In this document: piece by piece, positions 1-9,286 of the stretch | Layout of the letters: every line of letters begins with the position of its first letter | Position numbering within the stretch: position 1 is the first letter of the stretch | Origin: an uncultured Mediterraneibacter sp. | GTDB taxonomy: Bacteria; Bacillota; Clostridia; Lachnospirales; Lachnospiraceae | Length of the DNA: 64,000 bases | Assembly (NCBI GenBank): GCA_934309345.1 | Contig: CAKRDD010000005.1 | Span: 89,228 to 153,227 of the forward strand | Direction of reading: 5' to 3' | Position numbers and translations under genes: made by a program | Notes under the pieces: generated by a model | The model's input: only the letters and a program-made list of their open reading frames with translations | Database searches by the model: none | Told to the model about the DNA's origin: nothing

Positions 1-179
1 TGAATACATCTCTTCATTGGGCTGACAATCACTTGCTGTACCTGTGGATAGCTATCTATTTTATATTTCTGTTTAAAGTTCAGTACTTCCTGTTCTGATA
101 GTTCTTCATCTGTACTTCCAATATATTGTCTCTTTTCATTGCCCGGTGTCTTCAAATGCCGGATCAAAATAAGTTCCAT
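1..179 (-). CDS. CobC-like histidine phosphatase (partial; C-terminus outside the window)
   Basis: This is the first 59 codons of a minus-strand gene that runs off the left edge. It begins MELILIRHLKTPGN, which carries the RH...N signature of the histidine phosphatase (phosphoglycerate mutase-like) superfamily. Later come YIGSTDEELSE and VSPMKRC, matching the family's G-x-x-D and SP-x-x-RC elements. A GGGAG ribosome site precedes the ATG. It lies directly downstream of cobS and cobT, so alpha-ribazole phosphatase (CobC) of the nucleotide-loop pathway is the best guess. That assignment rests on position, because the substrate cannot be read from the N-terminus. Confidence 0.75.
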   Translation of the reverse strand, partial: MELILIRHLKTPGNEKRQYIGSTDEELSEQEVLNFKQKYKIDSYPQVQQVIVSPMKRCI

Positions 180-265
180 AAATCACTCCCAAAAAATCTA
201 TTTTATTTCATTTTCATTTCTATAATAAAGCATCTATCATAAAACATTTATATGCAATAACATTT

Positions 266-1018
266 CTAGAATAATGCAAGCACCGCAAGCATAAACAGCT
301 CACATAACTGCAGGAAGTATCCGGCAAGATCACCTGTAATACCTCCAAACTGTTTTCTGCTAAACTGATAATAATAAAAGAAAACAGCAAATCCGACAAC
401 TGCTGCTGCCACTCCGCATAAACCTGCTGTCAGATAGAATCCAACTCCGGCTGCCAATAGCCATATGATCAATACAATCCTTACATTTCTCTTCTGTGCA
501 CCGTCTTGAAATGTCCGAAGCAGCCCACTGTTCTTCGCCGCCGGAAATGTCACAACAGAAATCCCACTCAATGAACGTGAAAACACAAACACGAGTGCTG
601 CTGCAAATAAACGTTCTGTTCGCATTTCGCTAAAAATCCCTGTGCACAGAAGGAAGTAACAGCATAGACTGATGATTGCAAATGCTCCTGTATGAGGATC
701 CTTCAGGATCTCCAGCTTCTTCTCCCGGTCTCCATAAGAACTTTTTGCGTCCATCGTATCTGCGAATCCATCCAGATGAATTCCTCCTGTTATGAAAACC
801 GGAATCAGAGTCAGCACAACTGCATAAAAGAAAGTTCCTTCTCCCTTCCATAGTGTGATCAGATTCCCTGCAACTGCCTCCAGTACACCGATTATAACAC
901 CAACAAGAGGAAAAAAGCACATCGCATATCTCATATTTTTTTCATTCCAGTCAACCCGCGGCATCGGAATCTTAGAATACATTGCGATTGCAATGATCAT
1001 TGCGTTCAATAACCACAT
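266..1018 (-). CDS. cobS: Adenosylcobinamide-GDP ribazoletransferase (cobalamin synthase)
   Basis: CobS joins alpha-ribazole (or its phosphate) to adenosylcobinamide-GDP at the membrane, the last assembly step of adenosylcobalamin. The 250-residue protein is strongly hydrophobic, with about six membrane segments. It contains the family motif GGIHLDGFADTMDA (about residues 78-91), whose acidic residues bind Mg2+, followed by KDPHTGAFAI. The length is typical. An AGGAG site precedes the ATG. It starts 18 bp after cobT and is followed by the CobC-like phosphatase, so the three form a nucleotide-loop assembly group. Confidence 0.93.
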   Translation of the reverse strand: MWLLNAMIIAIAMYSKIPMPRVDWNEKNMRYAMCFFPLVGVIIGVLEAVAGNLITLWKGEGTFFYAVVLTLIPVFITGGIHLDGFADTMDAKSSYGDREKKLEILKDPHTGAFAIISLCCYFLLCTGIFSEMRTERLFAAALVFVFSRSLSGISVVTFPAAKNSGLLRTFQDGAQKRNVRIVLIIWLLAAGVGFYLTAGLCGVAAAVVGFAVFFYYYQFSRKQFGGITGDLAGYFLQLCELFMLAVLALF

Positions 1019-1036
1019 TTTTCTTACTCCTCATCT

Positions 1037-2233
1037 TCACTTAAGTTCTTCATACTGCTCTACTTTAATCTCTTCAAAGGTACTCATCTTCCGATAAACA
1101 TTCACACCCATCTCAAGAAGCGGAATTGCCGCAACCGCGCCACTGCCTTCTCCAAGAGACATCTTCGCATCAATCAGATATGGAAGTTCCAGCTCTTCTA
1201 AGACCATTCGTCCTGCCGGTTCTCCGGAGCAATGTGATGCCAGGATATAATCAGCCGCCTCCGGAACCATACGCACTGCACACAATGCTGCTGCGGAAGA
1301 GATAAATCCATCAATCAGAACCGGGATATGATAGATTGCGCCTCCGAGAAATGCACCTGTCATTCCTGCAATATCAAGCCCTCCGACTTTGGATAGAACA
1401 TCTAAAATGTCTTCTTTATCCGGTCGTTGTTTCTCAATTGCTCTCTGGATTGCGCAAATTTTTCTATTCAGGCCTTCAGAACTAAGTCCCGCACCTCTTC
1501 CTGTTACATTTTCCACACTTTCATCAAGCAGAACGGACACGATGGCACTGCTGGTCGTTGTATTTCCAATCCCCATCTCACCGGTTGCGATCAGATCATA
1601 CCCTTGTTCTGCCAGCTCTTTGACCTTTCGTATGCCAATAAGAACAGCTTGTGCAGCCTGTTCTCTTGACATTGCAGGTTCCATCGCCATATTCTTTGTT
1701 CCGTACATCACTTTGTCTTCCGGATGTGTCACCGACGGAACATCTGTCACCATTCCAATATCGATTGGAAATAAGTCCGCTCCGGCGGTCTCTGCCATAA
1801 TACATACGCTCGTCGCACATTTTGTAAAATTATCCGCAACGATTGCTGTCACTTCCTGTCCGGTCTGGGTCACTCCCTCTGAAACAACTCCATTATCCGC
1901 ACAAAAGATCAGCAAGCCTTTCTTTTTAATCTCAAAATCTGCTTCTCTTCGGATTCCTGCCATCCGGATCACAGCATCTTCCAGTTTTCCTAAGCTGAAC
2001 AGTGGTTTTGCGACTGTTTTCCATCGTCTTTTTGCCTGTTCTTCATAGGATTTCTCCACCGGTTTTATCATTTTGAATTTTTCAATCAATAATCTTTCAT
2101 TTTCTTTCATCGACATCTTTTCATTTTTTGTCGTTTTTCTTTCATCATCTACCATTGTTATGTCTGCTTTTCTTATTATTTTCTTCTGATCTATAGTTTG
2201 TCTTTCTAACTTCACAAGCCAGTTTTTTCGCAT
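1037..2233 (-). CDS. cobT: Nicotinate-nucleotide-dimethylbenzimidazole phosphoribosyltransferase
   Basis: CobT transfers phosphoribose from nicotinate mononucleotide to the lower-ligand base, giving alpha-ribazole phosphate. Recognisable family elements are AKPLFSLGKLE near the start of the conserved core, CADNGV, TGEMGIGNTTTSSA, GRGAGLS, and the C-terminal LGEGSGAVAA with the catalytic glutamate. The listed start gives 398 residues, whereas CobT is usually about 350. The extra 40 residues are Lys/Glu-rich and unlike the family. Met40 (position 2116) or Met42 (2110) would give a normal length, but neither has a good ribosome site. The only strong one, AGGAG at 2248-2252, fits an out-of-frame ATG at 2243. 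Function is secure; the start is not. Confidence 0.9.
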   Translation of the reverse strand: MRKNWLVKLERQTIDQKKIIRKADITMVDDERKTTKNEKMSMKENERLLIEKFKMIKPVEKSYEEQAKRRWKTVAKPLFSLGKLEDAVIRMAGIRREADFEIKKKGLLIFCADNGVVSEGVTQTGQEVTAIVADNFTKCATSVCIMAETAGADLFPIDIGMVTDVPSVTHPEDKVMYGTKNMAMEPAMSREQAAQAVLIGIRKVKELAEQGYDLIATGEMGIGNTTTSSAIVSVLLDESVENVTGRGAGLSSEGLNRKICAIQRAIEKQRPDKEDILDVLSKVGGLDIAGMTGAFLGGAIYHIPVLIDGFISSAAALCAVRMVPEAADYILASHCSGEPAGRMVLEELELPYLIDAKMSLGEGSGAVAAIPLLEMGVNVYRKMSTFEEIKVEQYEELK

Positions 2234-2243
2234 TTTCTGGCAT
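2145..2243 (-). CDS. Possible 32-codon leader ORF overlapping the 5' end of cobT
   Basis: An ATG at 2243 sits five bases behind AGGAG, a better-placed ribosome site than any cobT start has. It opens a 32-codon frame, shifted relative to cobT, that ends at tandem TGA codons. The peptide begins MPENAKKLACEVRK and is very basic, with no recognisable family. It ends about 30 bases before Met40/Met42 of cobT, so translation could couple into cobT by reinitiation. It may equally be chance in an A-rich region. No protein evidence is available. Confidence 0.2.
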   Translation of the reverse strand: MPENAKKLACEVRKTNYRSEENNKKSRHNNGR

Positions 2244-2253
2244 TATTCTCCTA

Positions 2254-2419
2254 TTTTATCATAATTTTTTTCATTCTGATATATAAAAAAGCAACGGAAT
2301 CTGTCATATTTTCCTTGTAATTTTTCTTTTTTTGACATTTTTCTTTTTTCTTCTTGCATTTTTAATATGAAATCTTTCATTTTTCCCAGTTCTTTGTTAA
2401 AAAATTTACGGGATTTTTA
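2254..2419. other. T-rich intergenic region between cobT and pckA
   Basis: This divergent spacer is dominated by T and TTTCTT runs on the plus strand. I see no ORF with a ribosome site and no B12-box sequence of a cobalamin riboswitch on either strand, although one might be expected upstream of cobT. The pckA promoter lies at its right end. No convincing terminator hairpin was found. Confidence 0.5.
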
Positions 2420-2447
2420 TTGATTTTCTTCACATAATATGTATAAT
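2420..2447 (+). promoter_or_regulatory. pckA promoter
   Basis: TTGATT (2420-2425) and TATAAT (2442-2447) are separated by 16 bp, a good vegetative sigma-A promoter. It leaves a leader of about 65 nt before the pckA ATG. Confidence 0.7.
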
Positions 2448-2519
2448 TAAAAAAGGATATGAAAAGCTTGCATGAGCAGCATTTTATTCTATCATTAGAA
2501 AGAAAGAGGTATATGTAAG

Positions 2520-4124
2520 ATGGCAAAAATTGATTTAAGTAAGTATGGCATTACTGGAACAACAGAAGTCGTATACAACCCTTCCTACGAATTATTATTC
2601 GAAGAAGAGACAAAACCGGAACTTGAAGGTTTTGAAAAAGGACAGGAAAGTGAACTCGGTGCTGTCAATGTTATGACAGGTGTTTACACAGGACGTTCTC
2701 CTAAAGATAAATTCATCGTTATGGATGAAAACTCCAAAGATACAGTTTGGTGGACATCTGATGAATACAAAAACGACAACCACCCAGCTACAGAAGAAGC
2801 TTGGGCAGCTGTTAAAGATATCGCAATCAAAGAGCTCTCTAACAAGAGACTTTTCGTTGTAGATGCATTCTGCGGTGCTAACAAAGATACTCGTATGGCA
2901 ATCCGTTTTATCGTTGAAGTAGCTTGGCAGGCACATTTCGTAACAAATATGTTCATTCAGCCAACAGAGGAAGAACTTGAGAACTTCGAGCCAGATTTCG
3001 TTGTTTACAATGCTTCCAAAGCTAAAGTTGAGAACTACAAAGAGCTCGGACTTAACTCTGAGACAGCTGTACTTTTCAACATCACAAGCAAAGAGCAGGT
3101 TATCGTTAACACATGGTACGGCGGAGAGATGAAGAAAGGTATGTTCTCTATGATGAACTACTTCCTTCCACTTAAGGGAATTGCTTCCATGCACTGCTCA
3201 GCTAACACAGACCTCAACGGAGAGAACACAGCAATCTTCTTCGGTCTTTCAGGAACAGGTAAGACAACACTTTCCACAGATCCTAAGAGACTCCTCATCG
3301 GTGATGACGAGCACGGCTGGGATGACAACGGAGTATTCAACTTCGAGGGTGGATGCTACGCTAAGGTTATCAACCTTGACAAAGAGTCTGAGCCAGACAT
3401 CTACAACGCAATCGTTCGTGACGCTCTTCTTGAGAACGTTACACTTGATGAGAACGGAAAGATCGACTTTGCCGACAAGAGCGTAACAGAGAACACTCGT
3501 GTATCTTACCCGATCAACCACATTAAGAACATCGTTCGTCCAGTATCTTCTGCACCGGCAGCTAAGAATGTAATCTTCCTGTCTGCAGATGCTTTCGGAG
3601 TACTTCCTCCGGTATCTATCCTGACAGAGAATCAGACACAGTACTACTTCCTGTCTGGATTTACAGCAAAACTTGCTGGTACAGAGCGTGGAATCACAGA
3701 GCCTACACCAACATTCTCAGCTTGCTTCGGACAGGCATTCCTTGAGCTGCATCCTACAAAATATGCAGAGGAACTTGTTAAGAAGATGGAAGTTAGCGGA
3801 GCTAAGGCTTACCTTGTTAACACAGGATGGAACGGAACAGGAAAACGTATCTCCATTAAAGATACTCGTGGAATCATCGACGCTATCCTTAACGGAGCAA
3901 TCAACAACGCTCCTACAAAGACAATCCCATACTTCAACTTCGAAGTACCTACAGAGCTTGAGGGTGTTGACACAGGAATCCTTGATCCTCGTGACACATA
4001 CGCTGACGCTGCTGAGTGGGATGTTAAGGCAAAAGACCTTGCTCAGAGATTCATCAAGAACTTCGCTAAATACGAAGGAAATGAAGCTGGTAAAGCACTT
4101 GTTGCTGCAGGTCCTCAGCTGTAA
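2520..4124 (+). CDS. pckA: Phosphoenolpyruvate carboxykinase (ATP)
   Basis: This enzyme interconverts oxaloacetate + ATP and PEP + CO2 + ADP. In gut anaerobes it often runs toward oxaloacetate. The 534-residue length is standard. Visible signatures include TGRSPKDKF near residue 58, the kinase-1 P-loop [13 protein letters not shown] (about 242-254), the Mg/Mn and ATP motif [10 protein letters not shown] just after it, and the [13 protein letters not shown] segment near 430. Codon use is strongly biased toward a few codons (aca, ctt, gct, aac) compared with neighbours, which suggests high expression. It is a single-gene unit with its own promoter and a strong terminator. Confidence 0.97.
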   Translation: MAKIDLSKYGITGTTEVVYNPSYELLFEEETKPELEGFEKGQESELGAVNVMTGVYTGRSPKDKFIVMDENSKDTVWWTSDEYKNDNHPATEEAWAAVKDIAIKELSNKRLFVVDAFCGANKDTRMAIRFIVEVAWQAHFVTNMFIQPTEEELENFEPDFVVYNASKAKVENYKELGLNSETAVLFNITSKEQVIVNTWYGGEMKKGMFSMMNYFLPLKGIASMHCSANTDLNGENTAIFFGLSGTGKTTLSTDPKRLLIGDDEHGWDDNGVFNFEGGCYAKVINLDKESEPDIYNAIVRDALLENVTLDENGKIDFADKSVTENTRVSYPINHIKNIVRPVSSAPAAKNVIFLSADAFGVLPPVSILTENQTQYYFLSGFTAKLAGTERGITEPTPTFSACFGQAFLELHPTKYAEELVKKMEVSGAKAYLVNTGWNGTGKRISIKDTRGIIDAILNGAINNAPTKTIPYFNFEVPTELEGVDTGILDPRDTYADAAEWDVKAKDLAQRFIKNFAKYEGNEAGKALVAAGPQL

Positions 4125-4178
4125 GATTGTTCTTGTATTCCGGAATTCTGGGAGAGATAGAATAAATATGTGAATAGA

Positions 4179-4220
4179 AGCTGTGAAAGATGAAATTGCT
4201 TATCTTTCACAGCTTTTTCT
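4179..4220 (+). terminator. pckA intrinsic terminator
   Basis: AGCTGTGAAAGAT and ATCTTTCACAGCT form a perfect 13-bp stem with a 10-base loop, followed by TTTTTCTTTTC. Confidence 0.92.
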
Positions 4221-4232
4221 TTTCTAAAACTA

Positions 4233-4270
4233 TTGACTTCTTTTCCAAAAATGATATCATAATGATATCA
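4233..4270 (+). promoter_or_regulatory. Promoter with two tandem TGATATCA palindromes (putative operator)
   Basis: TTGACT (4233-4238) and TATCAT (4255-4260), 16 bp apart, form the promoter of the SPFH gene. The -10 element is embedded in two consecutive copies of AATGATATCA, each holding the perfect palindrome TGATATCA, centred 11 bp apart (about one helical turn). Such phased half-turn sites suit ribbon-helix-helix dimers. The second gene of the operon encodes one, so autoregulation is a reasonable inference. Confidence 0.55.
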
Positions 4271-4306
4271 AATAAATTTCATTTTATTTCCAAAGGAGGA
4301 ATTGCT

Positions 4307-5350
4307 ATGAATGAAAAAATATTATCAAATAAGAAAAATGGAATGGGAATGCTTCTGCTATTTTGTCTGCTCTATCTGATTGCAATAGCAGGATGCGTTC
4401 TGTCCGCAATTGCACTGGAACATGAATTCTCTGCTCCGCCGGTTATCGCAGGACTGGTTGTCAGCATTATTTGGCTGTGTATCGGATGGATTCCATTCCT
4501 TGGACTGAAAGTGCTGAAGCCACAGGAAGCCCTGGTTCTTACACTTTTCGGAAACTATATCGGTACACTGAAAGAAGCCGGATTCTATTTTGTTAATCCG
4601 TTCTGTACCAGCGTAAACCCTGCTTCCAAGACAAAACTAAGCCAGAGCGGAGATGTTGATAACAATTCCAAGAAGGGAGCAAATCTTTCCAGCCTTTTTG
4701 GAGTTCCTGCAACTGGAACCACTGAAGAGTCTTCAAGCAAAAAGATTTCTCTCAAGGTTATGACACTGAACAACTCCCGTCAGAAGATCAATGATTGTCT
4801 CGGAAATCCGATTGAGATTGGTATTGCTGTAACCTGGCGTGTGGTAGACACTGCGAAAGCTGTCTTTAATGTTGATAATTACAAAGAATATCTCTCACTT
4901 CAATGTGATGGCGCTCTTCGTAATATTGTCCGCATCTATCCATACGACACTGCTCCTGATGTCGATACAACCGGTGACGGAAAGGCTGATGAGGGAAGTC
5001 TCCGTGGCTCCAGTGAGATTGTTGCACAGCGGATCCGCGAAGAGATCCAGACGAAAGTGACAGATGCAGGACTTGAGATCATCGAAGCAAGAATTACATA
5101 TCTTGCTTACGCCCCGGAAATCGCTGCTGTCATGCTCCAGCGCCAGCAGGCTTCTGCTATCATCGATGCAAGAAAGATGATCGTAGACGGAGCAGTCGGC
5201 ATGGTTGAAATGGCTCTGGATCAATTAAGTGAGAAGAACGTCGTAGAACTGGATGAAGAACGTAAGGCTGCTATGGTATCCAATCTGCTTGTGGTTCTGT
5301 GTGGAAACCATGACACACAGCCAATCATTAATTCCGGAAGCCTGTACTAG
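4307..5350 (+). CDS. SPFH/band-7 domain membrane protein
   Basis: This is a 347-residue protein. Two hydrophobic segments near the N-terminus (about residues 9-31 and 42-62) precede a band-7/SPFH domain that starts at [29 protein letters not shown]. Proteins of this superfamily (stomatin, prohibitin, flotillin, HflK/C) form oligomeric scaffolds on membranes, but the specific role here is unknown. The start was set at the ATG at 4307 because AAAGGAGG lies directly upstream. The gene is followed after 2 bp by a ribbon-helix-helix protein, so the two are co-transcribed. Confidence 0.85.
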   Translation: MNEKILSNKKNGMGMLLLFCLLYLIAIAGCVLSAIALEHEFSAPPVIAGLVVSIIWLCIGWIPFLGLKVLKPQEALVLTLFGNYIGTLKEAGFYFVNPFCTSVNPASKTKLSQSGDVDNNSKKGANLSSLFGVPATGTTEESSSKKISLKVMTLNNSRQKINDCLGNPIEIGIAVTWRVVDTAKAVFNVDNYKEYLSLQCDGALRNIVRIYPYDTAPDVDTTGDGKADEGSLRGSSEIVAQRIREEIQTKVTDAGLEIIEARITYLAYAPEIAAVMLQRQQASAIIDARKMIVDGAVGMVEMALDQLSEKNVVELDEERKAAMVSNLLVVLCGNHDTQPIINSGSLY

Positions 5351-5352
5351 GA

Positions 5353-5562
5353 ATGGCTGAAAAAGATAATAAAAAGAAACAGGTTCCTCTCCGTCTCTCC
5401 GCTAAACTGTATGACGCAATCGCAGCCTGGGCAGAAGATGATTTTCGTTCCGTAAACGGTCAGATTGAATATCTTCTGACTGAGTGCGTCAGGCAGCGGA
5501 AGAAAAATGGGAAATATGTTTCCGAACACTTGGATGAACCGATTGATCTGGATATTTCATAG
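5353..5562 (+). CDS. Ribbon-helix-helix (Arc-like) DNA-binding protein
   Basis: This small 69-residue protein carries a [17 protein letters not shown] beta-strand plus helix followed by a second helix, [14 protein letters not shown], the pattern of Arc/MetJ-type ribbon-helix-helix domains. The tail is short and acidic ([12 protein letters not shown]). It begins 2 bp after the SPFH gene, with no toxin gene beside it. The tandem TGATATCA palindromes over the operon promoter are candidate binding sites. Whether it regulates only this operon is unknown. Confidence 0.75.
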   Translation: MAEKDNKKKQVPLRLSAKLYDAIAAWAEDDFRSVNGQIEYLLTECVRQRKKNGKYVSEHLDEPIDLDIS

Positions 5563-5580
5563 AACTCATAGAACCAAAAC

Positions 5581-5630
5581 AAACAACAGCAGATGCTATT
5601 ATACCGGCATCTGCTGTTGTTTATTTTTGA
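5581..5630 (+). terminator. Terminator of the SPFH-RHH operon (bidirectional)
   Basis: AAACAACAGCAGATGC and GCATCTGCTGTTGTTT pair over 16 bp and are followed by TTATTTTTG. The stem can also serve the convergent cbiA gene, which ends at 5648. Confidence 0.88.
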
Positions 5631-5647
5631 TTATCCTTATTTTCACT

Positions 5648-7126
5648 TTATTTTCTATAACCGTTTCTACATTTTTCTACAAAACGCTCCGCAAAATTTT
5701 CACAAGATGGATAATACAAATGTGGATATCCCGCCACGAGATTCTCTTCCAGATGCATACATTCCCAGCTCCTCTTTCCATCTGGCTTGACAGCAAGACA
5801 ATCGCTGCCACTATCCGTGCTGTCCCAGTAATGGAACTCGTGTGCACGGATGTTCTCACCCGGAAGAATCCAGCTGTCTGCTAAACTCATCTGTTCTTTA
5901 AACTCAGAGATCGGATTCTCATCAAGATTCCTCTGCAAATCCACATATCCAAATCGAACCAGTTTTCCTGTCGGAAATGTTCTCCCTTTGATTCGCCCAA
6001 CTAATTTCCAGACATTTCCATCTGCATCTTCCATCTCTTCATGAAGATACATGAAACCACCGCACTCTGCCAGGCATTGGATCTTCTCCTGCGTCAGTGC
6101 TTTTCGAATGGATGTAAGCATACTCTGATTTTCAGAAAGTTGTTTTCCATACAGTTCAGGATAACCTCCTCCGAGTATCAATCCACTGATATTATTCGGC
6201 AGTTTCTCATCGTGAAGCGGACTGAATTCTATCAGTTCACAGCCAAGACGCTCTAATAATTCAAGATTATCTTTGTAATAAAAACAAAAAGCTTCGTCAC
6301 GCGCCACTGCGATTTTGACTGGATCGTTCTTACTTTTTAAATTTCCAACCTTCTCCGATTCTTCTGAAACGTCTGCTTTCCATACTGCTGCTTCACCGGC
6401 AATCTCTTCCAGCAATTCAAGGTCTACTGTCTTTGCCAGGATTTCTCCCGCCTTTCTTACCTTCTCCTGCAGATTTTCCATTTCCTGCGGTGTCACAAGT
6501 CCCAGATGACGGCTTTCCAGATGAAACACTTCATCTTCCGGCATGTAACCAACGACCTTGATTTCACCATGTCCAATCCGTTCCAGTTCTGTTTCCAGCA
6601 TTGCCTTTAATCTTGGATACAACATCGCAGAAACACGGTTCAAAAGAATTCCACGGATATTACTGTCCGGACGGAACTCAGCGATTCCTTTCACCGTAGC
6701 TACAAGTGTCATTGCTGCACCTCTCGCATTAATCACAAGAATTACTGGAATTCCTAGCGTCTTTGCGACATCATAAGAACTTCCTTTTACAGAATCAAGG
6801 GACATTCCGTCATAGAAACCCATAACGCCTTCGGTTATAGTAATATCCACATCTTTCGTATGCCTTAGATATCCTGCTTGTAAAATTTCTTTCTCAGAGA
6901 AAAATAAATCCAGATTCTTAGAATCAACGCCAAGGACTTCTCTATGAAACATCGGATCGATATAATCCGGGCCACATTTACACGCACATACACGCTTCCC
7001 CTTCTGCTTAAACGCAGACATCAGACCACATGCTGCAGCTGTCTTTCCGCTGTTGCTGGAAACAGCAGACAGCAGGAATCCTGGATTTTTTTTCTGTTCT
7101 TTGCGACTACAATCATTCTTTTTCAT
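5648..7126 (-). CDS. cbiA: Cobyrinate a,c-diamide synthase
   Basis: CbiA amidates the a and c acetate side chains of cobyrinate using ATP and glutamine. The 492-residue protein has an N-terminal P-loop NTPase domain with SSNSGKTAAACGLM (about residues 23-36) and KCGPDYIDPMFH. The C-terminal class-I-like glutamine amidotransferase domain has GLILGGGYPELYG and the nucleophile in LAECGGFMYL. The protein is slightly longer than usual because of about 20 extra N-terminal residues. The gene overlaps the end of cbiET by 14 bp and is the last gene of the cobalamin operon. Confidence 0.93.
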   Translation of the reverse strand: MKKNDCSRKEQKKNPGFLLSAVSSNSGKTAAACGLMSAFKQKGKRVCACKCGPDYIDPMFHREVLGVDSKNLDLFFSEKEILQAGYLRHTKDVDITITEGVMGFYDGMSLDSVKGSSYDVAKTLGIPVILVINARGAAMTLVATVKGIAEFRPDSNIRGILLNRVSAMLYPRLKAMLETELERIGHGEIKVVGYMPEDEVFHLESRHLGLVTPQEMENLQEKVRKAGEILAKTVDLELLEEIAGEAAVWKADVSEESEKVGNLKSKNDPVKIAVARDEAFCFYYKDNLELLERLGCELIEFSPLHDEKLPNNISGLILGGGYPELYGKQLSENQSMLTSIRKALTQEKIQCLAECGGFMYLHEEMEDADGNVWKLVGRIKGRTFPTGKLVRFGYVDLQRNLDENPISEFKEQMSLADSWILPGENIRAHEFHYWDSTDSGSDCLAVKPDGKRSWECMHLEENLVAGYPHLYYPSCENFAERFVEKCRNGYRK

Positions 7127-8426
7127 TTTCTGATGATTCTCCTGTCTGTGTATTTCCGCCGGCAGAAATAATATAAACCGGATTCTGTCCCATCATCATA
7201 TGATATCTTCCAAGAACCTTTGATCTTGCTGCACTCACCTGCAGAATCTCTGCATCCGGAAGACCCCCTTCGCCCACAAGCCCCATCACTTCACTGACTG
7301 TCTCAAGTGAAATTGCATTAATCACGATTCGTACATCTGGATTTTTCTTTTTGAGCAATTGCAAGATTTCTCGTAAATTTCCAGAACTTCCACCGATAAA
7401 TGCATGTGTCGGTGTTTCCAGTTCCTCTAATGCCTGCGGCGCAAGCCCTTCTATGATTCGCACTCCATCTATCTTAAATTTTTTTCGATTCTGATCGATC
7501 AGTTCAACACCTTCCGGATTCTTCTCAATCGCATACACACGGATCTGCTCCCCTGCTCGTGCGATTTCTATAGAAACAGAACCTGTTCCGGCACCGATAT
7601 CATATACAATGGCATCCTCTGTTAGCTCAAGCTCTGCTATACTGACAGAACGTACTTCTGACTTCGTCATCGGCACCTTTCCGCGGATAAACTCTTCATC
7701 TTTCAGATGCATACCTGCTGACTTACAATAAAATTGGTTTTCTACAAGAACTGCACAGAGTCCTTCAAAATCTTCCGCCTTCATCTCGCACAATTTACCT
7801 GAAAGAATCTTTTCTTCCTCATAAGACATCTGATGTCCTATATGAACCTGCACATTTCCTAAGCCATATTCTGATAAAGTCTCATAAAAATAACGACCCG
7901 TATTTTTTCCACCAAGAAGCAAAAAGGTCTTCGGATGTCTGTGGATCGTCTGGACAAAATTCATGTCCTTTCCATGAAGGCTCAGAATTTTTGCATCTTC
8001 CCAGGAAACACCGACTTTTGATGCAAGATAAGAAAGTGAGGAAATTCCAGGATAAATTTTTATTTGGTCAGAACACACTTCCGTCAATCGTTCTTTCAGT
8101 TTTTTCGCTCCACTATAAAATCCTGTATCTCCCGAAAGAAGAATTCCTATTTTACTATGTTCTTTGTGCTCTTTTATATAGGATACAATCTCTTCTGTAC
8201 GATATTCCTTAATAAATACTCCTTCATTTCTGTTGTTTCTCTCACACTGACGCATACTTAATCCATTCATGTTACGAATCTGCTGTGCACAAGTAAGCAT
8301 CCGTTCTGCTCCAATCAGACAATCCGACTCTTCTATCAATCGTCTGACTTCTTCTGTGATTGCATCACCAGATCCCATTCCTATTCCCGCAAGGATAATT
8401 TGTCGTGATTCCATTTCATCTCCCAC
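7113..8426 (-). CDS. cbiET: Fused precorrin-6Y/cobalt-precorrin methyltransferase CbiE-CbiT
   Basis: This 437-residue protein joins two enzymes. The N-terminal half (about 1-215) is a CbiE-type tetrapyrrole methyltransferase: GIGMGSGDAIT at the start, the LSGDTGFYSGA loop near 100, and the YPGISSLSYLA substrate motif. The C-terminal half (about 230-430) is CbiT, a Rossmann-type SAM enzyme with IVYDIGAGTGSVSIEIAR and AFIGGSSGNLREIL. Together they methylate C5 and C15 and decarboxylate the C12 acetate. Fusion is common (compare CobL). It lies after a hairpin downstream of cbiH and overlaps cbiA. Confidence 0.92.
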   Translation of the reverse strand: MGDEMESRQIILAGIGMGSGDAITEEVRRLIEESDCLIGAERMLTCAQQIRNMNGLSMRQCERNNRNEGVFIKEYRTEEIVSYIKEHKEHSKIGILLSGDTGFYSGAKKLKERLTEVCSDQIKIYPGISSLSYLASKVGVSWEDAKILSLHGKDMNFVQTIHRHPKTFLLLGGKNTGRYFYETLSEYGLGNVQVHIGHQMSYEEEKILSGKLCEMKAEDFEGLCAVLVENQFYCKSAGMHLKDEEFIRGKVPMTKSEVRSVSIAELELTEDAIVYDIGAGTGSVSIEIARAGEQIRVYAIEKNPEGVELIDQNRKKFKIDGVRIIEGLAPQALEELETPTHAFIGGSSGNLREILQLLKKKNPDVRIVINAISLETVSEVMGLVGEGGLPDAEILQVSAARSKVLGRYHMMMGQNPVYIISAGGNTQTGESSENEKE

Positions 8427-8482
8427 TATATAACTATTTTTCTCTTGATTCTCTTGGTTTCTATCTGCTATAATAAAATCTA

Positions 8483-8526
8483 GAAACGGGTTTTTACCAC
8501 ACTTCTTGTTGTGGCCTGCCCGTTTC
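8483..8526. terminator. Two-part hairpin between cbiH and cbiET
   Basis: GAAACGGG (8483-8490) pairs with CCCGTTTC (8519-8526), with an inner CCACA/TGTGG stem. The plus-strand reading ends in a T-run. The minus-strand reading, which is the operon direction, is followed only by TAGATTTTAT. It may attenuate or process the mRNA inside the cobalamin operon rather than fully terminate it. Confidence 0.5.
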
Positions 8527-8534
8527 TTTTTTTC

Positions 8535-9266
8535 TTATAACAGTTTATACCCCCTCGGCGTCACCATCCGCCCATTCAGTTCCATCGTCCTTGAATTTCC
8601 AATAAACACTGTTGTAAACATATCTACTTTCGTATCTCTAAGTTCTTTCAATGACAGAATCTGATAAGATTCTCCTTCACGTCCGATATTCTTCACATAA
8701 CCGCAGATATTTCCCGCATCTCTGTACTGAAGTAGTATATCACAGGCTTTCTGCAGATAATCTGCGCGTTTCTTACTTGACGGATTATAAAGACAGATGA
8801 CAAAATCAGCCATTCCTGCCGCATGTAAACGCTTCTCAATCGTCTCCCATGGTGTCAGAAGGTCACTTAAGCTGATTACTGTAAAGTCATGCATGAGCGG
8901 CGCCCCAAGAACTGCTGCACCACCTGATGCTGCTGTAATTCCCGGAACAACTTCAATCTGAATCTCAGGATATTCTTTTCCAATCTCAAAGATTAATCCT
9001 GCCATTCCATAAACTCCGGCATCTCCGCTGCAGATCATTGCAACATCCTGTCCTTTTCCTGCCTCTTTAAATGCCATTCTGCAGCGCTCCGGTTCTTTCC
9101 GCATCGGTGTGCTTAAGAATGTCTTCTCCGGAAATTGTTCTTTCACAAGATCGATGTATACATTATACCCAATCAATACCGGACAATGTTCCAGTACCTT
9201 TTGTGCGCGCACGGTCATCTGTTCTTCTGCTCCCGGTCCGAGTCCTACTACATATACTGTACTCAT
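8535..9266 (-). CDS. cbiH: Precorrin-3B/cobalt-factor III C17-methyltransferase
   Basis: The enzyme methylates C17 and drives ring contraction in the anaerobic route. The 243-residue protein starts VYVVGLGPGAEEQMTVRA, the SAM-binding opening of tetrapyrrole methylases. It carries ICSGDAGVYGMAG and VVPGITAASGGAAVLGAPL, and ends with FTTVFIGNSRTMELNGRMVTPRGY, a typical CobJ/CbiH C-terminus. No fused domain is present. It lies 20 bp after cbiF. Confidence 0.93.
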   Translation of the reverse strand: MSTVYVVGLGPGAEEQMTVRAQKVLEHCPVLIGYNVYIDLVKEQFPEKTFLSTPMRKEPERCRMAFKEAGKGQDVAMICSGDAGVYGMAGLIFEIGKEYPEIQIEVVPGITAASGGAAVLGAPLMHDFTVISLSDLLTPWETIEKRLHAAGMADFVICLYNPSSKKRADYLQKACDILLQYRDAGNICGYVKNIGREGESYQILSLKELRDTKVDMFTTVFIGNSRTMELNGRMVTPRGYKLL

Positions 9267-9286
9267 TTCGTCTATTCCTCTGTTTC

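Noticed and set aside
2254..2519. Cobalamin riboswitch upstream of cobT
   Set aside because: No B12-box-like conserved core on either strand; only T-rich sequence and the pckA promoter.
4190..4306. N-terminal extension of the SPFH protein
   Set aside because: The frame begins in the pckA terminator and spans the SPFH promoter; AAAGGAGG fixes the start at 4307.
5353..5562. Antitoxin of a toxin-antitoxin pair
   Set aside because: The partner gene encodes an SPFH membrane protein, not a toxin family, although the RHH fold is common in antitoxins.
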